From positions 176,330-240,329 of the forward strand of contig NZ_VCQU01000011.1 of NCBI RefSeq assembly GCF_012932915.1: a DNA stretch of 64,000 nt, given 5' to 3'. The stretch comes from Antrihabitans stalactiti. GTDB taxonomy: Bacteria; Actinomycetota; Actinomycetes; Mycobacteriales; Mycobacteriaceae. Positions 59,196 to 64,000 of the stretch are shown piece after piece. The position numbers and the translations under genes are program-made. Each line of letters begins with the position of its first letter. Position 1 is the stretch's first letter. The notes beneath the pieces are model-generated. The model searched no databases. It was not told the origin of the DNA and was given only the letters and a program-made list of their open reading frames with translations.

Positions 59196-62135
59196 ATGAT
59201 CTGGCGGATGAAGAGACCACTCCGCAAGGTGTCGGGACGGATCAGCGCTACGGTCACGAACGCACTCGAAGTTGCTCGGATGGGCGGGCTGGAAACCGGC
59301 GAGGAGCCAGCACCGTACGCGGTCGTGGCGCACAGCCGGGTCTACCGGCTACGCCGCTACTTCCCGACGGAGGCGCCGCTCGACAAGTCGGTCCTGCTGG
59401 TGCCACCACTCATGCTGACCGCCGACGTGTACGACGTGTCGCCACAGGCGAGTGCGGTCCGTACGCTCCGCGCGCACGGCATCGATCCCTGGCTCGTCGA
59501 TTTCGGCTCGCCGGAGAAGGAACCCGGCGGCCTGGAACGCGACCTCGCCGACCACGTCGTCGCTGTCAGCGAAGCCGTCGACAAGGTGCGTGAAGTCACC
59601 GGCCGCGACGTCCACCTCGCGGGGTATTCGCAAGGCGGCATGTTCTGCTACCAAACCGCGGCGTACCGGCGCAGCAAGGGAATTGCCAGCCTCATCACGT
59701 TCGGGAGTCCGATCGACTTGCGCGGCGCAATTCCCCTCGGCATTCCGGAAAACGTCGCAGTCAAGGGCGCCGGCTTTCTCGCGGACAATGTGCTGCGGAA
59801 AACGTCCGTCCCGGGTTGGGCGACGCGCACCGGGTTCCGGTTGCTCGATCCGGTCAAGTCGCTGCAGCAGCGCACCGACTTCCTGATGGCACTGCACGAC
59901 CGCGAGGCCCTGCTCCCCCGCGAAGGCCAGCGGCGGTACTTGATGAGTGACGGTTGGGTCGCTTGGCCAGGACCCGCGCTGGCCGAGTTCATGAATCAGT
60001 TCCTCGTTCACAATCGAATGCTCAAGGGTGGGTTCACGATCGGCGATCAGCTGGTCACGCTTGCGGATATCGACTCGCCGGTGCTGACGTTTGTCGGCGA
60101 AGCTGACGAGATCGCGCCCCCGGACGCTGTGCGGCCCATTCGAAAAGCAGCTCCGCGGCCGGACATCTACGAGATGTCGCTGCTCGCGGGGCATTTCGGG
60201 CTTGTCGTCGGCAAGTCTGCGATGACGAAGACGTGGCCGGTGGTCGCGGAGTGGATTGCCTGGGTCAGCGGTGGCCGCGAGGGCGCTCCCCCTGAGGCGA
60301 TCTCGCTGGTCGGCAGCGAAACAGCCGAACCTGCACCGCCGGTCGCGCCGGCACCGTCGGAGCGCGTGGACCTGGTTGTCGCGGCAGGCACGGCAGCGGC
60401 GCGGTCGCTGGTCAACTCCGCCGCCAAGTCGGCTCGCGGTTTCGGGCGTCTCGCGAAGGTCACCTCGACGCAGTCTCGGCGGCTCAGCCGGATTCGGCGG
60501 ATCGACGAACACACTCGGCTGTCGTTGGCCCTGCTCTTCGACGAGCAGGCGCGCCGGGCGCCGCAAAATGTGTGCTTCCTGTTCGAAGACCGCGCCTTCA
60601 CCTACGCCGACGTCAAGGACCGCATCGATAACGTCGTAAAGGGCCTGCTCAACGAGAAGGTCCGAGCGGGCGAACACGTCGGCGTACTGATGGGGACTCG
60701 TCCCACCGCACTCGGCGTCATCGCGGCGCTGAACCGAATCGGCGCCGTCGCTGTGATGCTCAGGCCGGGCGGCGACACGCTGCTCGAGCTCGAGCTCGGC
60801 GAGGTGGTTCGCGTGATCACCGACCCCGAGCACGCCGACGTCGACACCGGTGGCCGACCCGTTCACTCGTTCGTCCTCGACCGGCCCGGCGAAACCGTCG
60901 ACGACACTCCGACTCTGGAGCGACCGGGCAACGATGTGCGCGTTCCCGATTGGTACTCCCCGAATCCCGGCAAGGGCGGCGATCTCGCGTTCATCTTGTT
61001 CGGCGGTGACTACAGCCATCCCCGCGTGCTGCGAATCACGAACGGCCGCTTCGCTCTTTCGGCGTTCGGCATGGCCACATCGGCGATGCTGACCAACGCC
61101 GACACCGTCTACAGCATCAACCCGCTGCACCATCCGTCCGGCCTGCTGACCAGTGTGGGTGGCGCCGCCGCCGGTGGTGCACGGCTGGCAATGGCAAGCG
61201 GACTCGATCCGGAGACGTCCTGGTCGGAGATCCGTCGGTACGGCGTCACGATCGTCTCGTACACGTGGGCGCAGCTACGCGACCTCGTCAACGCACCGCC
61301 GCATCCTGGCGAGCACGACCACTCGATTCGGTTCTTCGTCGGGTCCGGCATTCCGCGCAGCTTGTTGCGTCGAGTGGTCGAACGCTTCGCGCCGGCAGGT
61401 GTCCTCGACTTCTGGGCGACGAGCGAGGGCGAGGCGATCCTGGCGAACATCGATGCAGGCAAACCTGGATCGCTCGGTCGTCCACTGCCGGGCAGCGCCG
61501 AAGTGCGCGTGGTCCGCTGGGACGCGGAGGCGGGTGAAATCGTCACCGGGCCGGACGGTTACGCGATCGAGTGTGGCGTCGACGAAGTCGGGTTGCTACT
61601 CGCCCGCATCGGTCCGGCATCGGCCACCACTGCGCCGCCGCTTCGCAACGTCTTCGAACGCGACGACCGTTGGTTCTCCAGCGACAGCCTCGTCCGCCGC
61701 GACGCCGACGGTGACCACTGGCTGATCGACTTGCTGAATACGCTTGTCCGCACCAATGACGGCGTCGTCTACTCGCTGCCGATCACCGCAGCGATAGGCA
61801 AGCTTCCCGCCGTCGATCTGGCGATCACCTACAACCTGCCCGCACCTGCGGGCCGCGATATGGCGGTCACGGCCGTGGTGCTGTGTGAGGGCGAAACCCT
61901 GACCGCCACGGACCTCGACAGCGCGCTCGCCGGTCTCGATGCGACCAGCCGTCCCTCGTTGGTGGGTGTCGTCAACGAGATCCCGATGACGGAGTTCCAT
62001 CGGCCTATCGCAGGACCGTTGCGCGACAAAGCGATTCCGGCCTCCACCGCGAAGCGTGTCGTGTTCTATCGCGACGACTCGACCGGTCTGTATGCGCCTT
62101 TCACTCGAACAGTCCGCAAAAGGTGGTTTCCCTGA
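59196..62135 (+). CDS. Alpha/beta-hydrolase (PhaC-like) fused to AMP-binding domain, Rv1683-like (979 aa)
   Basis: Counterpart of M. tuberculosis Rv1683, described as a bifunctional lipase/long-chain acyl-CoA synthase linked to triacylglycerol metabolism. The N-terminal PhaC-like hydrolase (about residues 40-360) has the nucleophile elbow GYSQGG, an aspartate in VGEADEIAPP and a histidine in LAGHFG. A linker of about 50 residues is followed by an adenylate-forming domain (about 435-979). That domain is atypical: the phosphate loop is LFGGDYSHPR rather than a TSGTTG form, the usual YGxTE is DFWATSEGE, and the terminal catalytic Gly-Lys is replaced by IPASTAKR. The start is ATG 59196, or ATG 59208. 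The second domain may have altered or lost activity. Confidence 0.88.
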   Translation: MIWRMKRPLRKVSGRISATVTNALEVARMGGLETGEEPAPYAVVAHSRVYRLRRYFPTEAPLDKSVLLVPPLMLTADVYDVSPQASAVRTLRAHGIDPWLVDFGSPEKEPGGLERDLADHVVAVSEAVDKVREVTGRDVHLAGYSQGGMFCYQTAAYRRSKGIASLITFGSPIDLRGAIPLGIPENVAVKGAGFLADNVLRKTSVPGWATRTGFRLLDPVKSLQQRTDFLMALHDREALLPREGQRRYLMSDGWVAWPGPALAEFMNQFLVHNRMLKGGFTIGDQLVTLADIDSPVLTFVGEADEIAPPDAVRPIRKAAPRPDIYEMSLLAGHFGLVVGKSAMTKTWPVVAEWIAWVSGGREGAPPEAISLVGSETAEPAPPVAPAPSERVDLVVAAGTAAARSLVNSAAKSARGFGRLAKVTSTQSRRLSRIRRIDEHTRLSLALLFDEQARRAPQNVCFLFEDRAFTYADVKDRIDNVVKGLLNEKVRAGEHVGVLMGTRPTALGVIAALNRIGAVAVMLRPGGDTLLELELGEVVRVITDPEHADVDTGGRPVHSFVLDRPGETVDDTPTLERPGNDVRVPDWYSPNPGKGGDLAFILFGGDYSHPRVLRITNGRFALSAFGMATSAMLTNADTVYSINPLHHPSGLLTSVGGAAAGGARLAMASGLDPETSWSEIRRYGVTIVSYTWAQLRDLVNAPPHPGEHDHSIRFFVGSGIPRSLLRRVVERFAPAGVLDFWATSEGEAILANIDAGKPGSLGRPLPGSAEVRVVRWDAEAGEIVTGPDGYAIECGVDEVGLLLARIGPASATTAPPLRNVFERDDRWFSSDSLVRRDADGDHWLIDLLNTLVRTNDGVVYSLPITAAIGKLPAVDLAITYNLPAPAGRDMAVTAVVLCEGETLTATDLDSALAGLDATSRPSLVGVVNEIPMTEFHRPIAGPLRDKAIPASTAKRVVFYRDDSTGLYAPFTRTVRKRWFP

Positions 62136-62159
62136 CGCGCCCGCTGGCAGCATGTAGGG

Positions 62160-63851
62160 ATGACTTCCGCCCTCCGATTGCGCGAACTCGCTGACAGTTA
62201 TTGGGAGGCTTTCCTCGCTGCACATCCGTTGTTCGCGACGTTTGTCGGAGAGCATCGATTCGACGACCGAGTTGACGATCTGTCGCCGGACGCCGACCAG
62301 GACCAACGCGAAGCGTGGATGACGCTGATCAAGCAGGTCGACGACATCGACGAGGCGGAACTCGACGAGACCGACCGTGTCACTCGAACGCTGTTGCTCG
62401 ACGAACTGCGAAACAACGTCACCGTCATCGACAGTTCGCTCATCGAGTTGCGCTCCGACCAAATGCAGGGCGTACACGCCGATCTGCTCATCACAGCAGG
62501 TCAGTTGAGTGCGCCCGAGCCGAAATACGCGGCCATGGCAGTCACTCGAGTGCAACGCCTGGCCGTGATGCTCGATCAAGCCGCAACACGTTTTCGCTAT
62601 GGTCTCGCGTCAGGGCGCACTCCGGCACGGATCAACATCGAACGGTCACTCAACCAGGTCGACGGCTACCTTGCGTCGCCGATCGAATCGGACCCGTTCG
62701 TCAAGATGAGCGGTCCGCCGGACTGGGACGGCGAGCAAGAGTGGCGCGGTGAGCTTTCGGCGGCCGTTCGCGACCACCTTCGCCCGGCGTTCACCAGGTA
62801 CCGAACGATCCTCGCCGAGGAATTGCTCCCTGCCGGACGTTCGAACGATCAGCCGGGATTGTGTTGGCTGCCAGACGGTCTCGGCCTGTACCGCACTCTC
62901 ATCGCGCTGCACACGGGTCTGGATCTGACCGCCGAGCAGCTGCACGAGATCGGGCGGCGCGAAGTCCTCGACGTCCTGCCAGGGCAGTTTCGAGAGATCG
63001 GGTTGCGCGAGTTCGGCACCGACGACCTCGCCGAAATCTTCGACCGCCTGCTCAACGATCCTGGTCTGCGCTATCGCGACAGCGAGGAAATTCTGACCAA
63101 CGCCAAGGAGTGCCTCGACAGCGCGACCGCCGCGATGGGCGACTGGTTCGGGATACTGCCCGAGGCACCGTGCGTGCTGACACCGGTCCCCGCGTACCTC
63201 GCCGCGGATGCGCCCGCCGCCTATTACACGCCCCCGGCTCCGGATGGCAGCAGGCCAGGCGAATACCACGTCAACTTGCATGAGCCGGCGGAAAAGGGCC
63301 GAGCCGAGACCGCGTCGATCGCATTCCACGAGGCGATTCCCGGCCACCATTTGCAGTTGGCAATCGCCGCCGAACGCGCCGAGTTGCCGGCATTTCGGCG
63401 GTTGTCGTTCGGCCAGACTGCCTTCGTCGAAGGGTGGGCGCTCTACACCGAGCGGCTTGCCGACGAAATGGGTTTGTACCGTAGCGATCTGGACCGGCTC
63501 GGCATGTTGGCGAGCGACTCTTGGCGCGCGTGCCGTTTGGTCGTCGACACCGGCCTGCACGCGATGGGCTGGACCCGACAGCAAGCGATCGACTTCATGA
63601 TCGAGCACGCGCCGGTGGCGAGGGACGAGATCGTCACCGAGGTGGACCGCTATATCGGAATGCCCGGTCAGGCGCTGGCCTACAAGGTCGGTCAGCGTGA
63701 AATCCTGCGGCTGCGTGCCGAATCGGAGAAACGGCTCGGCGATCGCTTCTCGCTGAAAGGTTTCCACGACGTCGTCCTCGGCGCCGCGACCGTCAGCTTG
63801 CCGGTACTCACCGCGCGCGTCGAAGCCTGGTGGGCGACCGCCGCCGCCTAG
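62160..63851 (+). CDS. DUF885 family putative zinc metallopeptidase (563 aa)
   Basis: Cytosolic DUF885 protein. The metal site is visible as HEAIPGHHLQ starting at H390 (HExxxGHH form), with a downstream EGWALYTERLADEMG supplying a further acidic ligand. The segment YYTPPAPDGSRPGEYHVNL is typical of the family. Known DUF885 members include bacterial dipeptidyl- and oligopeptidase-like enzymes. There is no signal peptide. The gene begins 24 nt after the preceding gene and its stop is followed after 5 nt by the left part of palindrome copy 6. It might process peptides imported by the nearby ABC system, which is speculation. Confidence 0.88.
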   Translation: MTSALRLRELADSYWEAFLAAHPLFATFVGEHRFDDRVDDLSPDADQDQREAWMTLIKQVDDIDEAELDETDRVTRTLLLDELRNNVTVIDSSLIELRSDQMQGVHADLLITAGQLSAPEPKYAAMAVTRVQRLAVMLDQAATRFRYGLASGRTPARINIERSLNQVDGYLASPIESDPFVKMSGPPDWDGEQEWRGELSAAVRDHLRPAFTRYRTILAEELLPAGRSNDQPGLCWLPDGLGLYRTLIALHTGLDLTAEQLHEIGRREVLDVLPGQFREIGLREFGTDDLAEIFDRLLNDPGLRYRDSEEILTNAKECLDSATAAMGDWFGILPEAPCVLTPVPAYLAADAPAAYYTPPAPDGSRPGEYHVNLHEPAEKGRAETASIAFHEAIPGHHLQLAIAAERAELPAFRRLSFGQTAFVEGWALYTERLADEMGLYRSDLDRLGMLASDSWRACRLVVDTGLHAMGWTRQQAIDFMIEHAPVARDEIVTEVDRYIGMPGQALAYKVGQREILRLRAESEKRLGDRFSLKGFHDVVLGAATVSLPVLTARVEAWWATAAA

Positions 63852-63856
63852 CCCTC

Positions 63857-63883
63857 GTGAGTCTTTTAGGAGTCTCTGGACTC
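63857..63883. repeat. Palindromic post-stop element, copy 6, truncated
   Basis: The full left arm GTGAGTCTTTTAGGAGTC, loop TCTG and the first five bases GACTC of the right arm are present; then the sequence changes abruptly to TGTCCAGTCTCG. The remaining 13 bases of the expected arm are missing. Confidence 0.75.
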
Positions 63884-64000
63884 TGTCCAGTCTCGACACA
63901 TGTGGGACATCTGATGTCTACCCACATGTGGGACAGGTTGTTGGATGCGTAGGTGATGGCACCTGAGACCGGGCTTGGATCAGTTCATGCCCAGATCGGT
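63884..64000. mobile_element. Possible left end of an insertion sequence (runs off the window)
   Basis: The unrelated sequence starts exactly where palindrome copy 6 breaks off, with TGT, a common IS terminus. CACATGTGGGACA occurs at 63897-63909 and again at 63923-63935 (26-bp period), like subterminal transposase-binding repeats. An ATG at 63987 starts a frame MPRS that is cut by the window end. No transposase domain is visible, so the family cannot be named. Confidence 0.4.

Noticed and set aside
59349..61133. Minus-strand frame opposite the lipase/synthetase fusion
   Set aside because: Shadow of the 979-residue plus-strand protein.

Overview
The window is a high-GC actinobacterial chromosome segment carrying the mycolate/arabinogalactan cell-wall locus of the Mycobacteriales. 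The gene set is diagnostic: two Emb arabinosyltransferases, the FadD32-Pks13-AccD4 mycolate condensation system, two Ag85-type mycolyltransferases, a Culp6/Rv3802-type cutinase-like enzyme, AftB, a UbiA-type DPPR synthase and its PAP2 phosphatase, GlfT2 and Glf. The order follows the Mycobacterium tuberculosis region Rv3793-Rv3813, but there are only two emb genes, one mycolyltransferase carries LGFP repeats, and the flanking genes differ. This points to a Nocardia/Rhodococcus-like member rather than Mycobacterium; the genus cannot be fixed from sequence reading alone.

Layout. 1-0.9 kb: a sensor kinase fragment, divergent from embC. 1.0-7.6 kb (+): embC-like and embB-like genes. 7.7-11.0 kb: an orphan sugar-type substrate-binding lipoprotein, convergent with a membrane Ser/Thr kinase that has an extracellular PQQ-type propeller. 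11.1-28.7 kb (-): accD4, pks13, fadD32, an F420-type oxidoreductase, the cutinase-like enzyme, a DUF732 lipoprotein, a large membrane protein with a patatin catalytic domain, and the two mycolyltransferases. 28.9-35.4 kb (-): five overlapping genes (glf, glfT2, PAP2, ubiA, aftB) for galactan and arabinan synthesis. 35.6-46.1 kb is accessory: a MerR/TipA regulator, TetR+P450, DUF5990, an SRPBCC-acyl-CoA synthetase fusion, a flavin monooxygenase divergent from a MarR regulator, and a three-gene type-VII-secretion-like cassette. 46.1-50.7 kb returns to envelope genes: SpoIID-domain protein and PGRP amidase (divergent), then a HAD phosphatase. 50.8-58.5 kb (+): DUF4190 protein and a dipeptide/oligopeptide ABC importer with two tandem binding proteins. 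58.5-63.85 kb (+): a small membrane protein, a lipase/acyl-CoA-synthetase fusion and a DUF885 metallopeptidase. The last ~115 bp look like the end of a mobile element.

How they fit together: FadD32 and AccD4 supply activated substrates to Pks13, and mycolyltransferases transfer the mycolates onto the arabinogalactan made by Glf, GlfT2, UbiA/PAP2, Emb and AftB. The amidase and SpoIID proteins remodel the peptidoglycan beneath. Three envelope enzymes (mycolyltransferase, SpoIID protein, amidase) share C-terminal LGFP-type repeats.

The most notable unexplained signals are: (1) a family of 34-40 bp near-perfect palindromes, each placed 5-11 nt after a stop codon, with covariation in the stem; (2) the multi-pass patatin protein inside the mycolate locus; (3) the WXG-type three-gene cassette bracketed by two of the palindromes; (4) 9-bp-period GTGACT direct repeats shared by the mycolyltransferase and amidase/SpoIID promoters. 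No tRNA, rRNA or CRISPR array was recognised, and no gene-free stretch exceeds 300 bp.
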